DNA from: Streptomyces novaecaesareae
GTDB taxonomy: Bacteria; Actinomycetota; Actinomycetes; Streptomycetales; Streptomycetaceae
Direction of reading: 5' to 3'
DNA length: 39,049 nucleotides
NCBI RefSeq assembly: GCF_000716875.1
Contig: NZ_JNWQ01000078.1
Coordinates: forward strand, 1-39,049
The translations under genes and the position numbers were made by a program. Below, in pieces: positions 39,038 through 39,049 of the stretch. Every line of letters starts with the position of its first letter. The first letter of the stretch is position 1. The notes beneath the pieces were generated by a model that was given only the letters and a program-made list of their open reading frames with translations, had not been told where the DNA came from and did no database searches.

Positions 39038-39049
39038 GCGATGGTTCCC

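Overview
The window is very GC-rich with strongly GC-biased third codon positions, many GTG/TTG starts and typical actinomycete families (SARP regulator, XRE/DUF5753 plus DUF397 pair, a large LuxR-type AAA+ ATPase, GlxA-like AraC regulator, ricin-lectin and RHS proteins). It is best read as a chromosomal segment of a Streptomyces or Kitasatospora-like organism. The many secreted proteins, decayed genes and transposon parts suggest an accessory or arm-like region. No rRNA, tRNA or CRISPR array was seen.

Layout. 0-2.6 kb: a partial SARP regulator, then an intact tnpB (RuvC nuclease) transposon gene. 2.7-7.2 kb: a secreted polysaccharide-lyase-like protein, an XRE/DUF397 pair, a small protein coupled to a divergent-box NUDIX protein, secreted-protein genes, and a second partial copy of the NUDIX gene. 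7.2-11.5 kb: a compact minus-strand metabolic operon (prephenate-dehydratase-fold protein, GalE-like epimerase, 3-hydroxyisobutyrate-dehydrogenase-like protein, nucleotidyltransferase) facing a GntR/UTRA regulator. A perfect 12-bp inverted repeat lies between them. The last gene of the operon is cut by the NUDIX duplication. 11.5-18 kb: ADP-ribose-type NUDIX hydrolase, sugar-porter-like MFS permease, a cysteine-rich unknown protein, and a large LAL-type ATPase without its DNA-binding domain.

18-22 kb: an old-yellow-enzyme reductase and a carboxymuconolactone decarboxylase gene. The latter is split cleanly by a 1.8-kb element encoding a zinc-finger-less TnpB relative. A histidine-kinase relic follows. 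22-26.4 kb: one unknown gene, a 22-bp-stem terminator, then four tandem, overlapping or closely spaced genes for related single-pass membrane proteins with Pro/Ala-rich cytoplasmic tails. 26.5-27.5 kb: a decayed third tnpB. 27.5-29 kb: GlxA-like regulator and divergent cupin gene. 29-32.7 kb: a TrmB/LuxR-type regulator divergent from a secreted esterase and a secreted ricin-lectin protein with an apparent aerolysin/ETX-like C-terminus. 32.7-35.5 kb: small housekeeping genes (cyclophilin, epimerase, DUF1330) with two tandem-repeat tracts. 35.6-39 kb: an RHS polymorphic toxin, running off the window, with its SMI1/KNR4-type immunity gene directly downstream.

Main points of interest: the reconstructable tnpB insertion; three different tnpB loci within 26 kb; the GntR-controlled orphan pathway; the four-paralogue membrane array; the lectin plus pore-former-like secreted protein; and the RHS toxin with a C-terminal domain I cannot assign. 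All functional calls come from reading motifs by eye; no database search was run.
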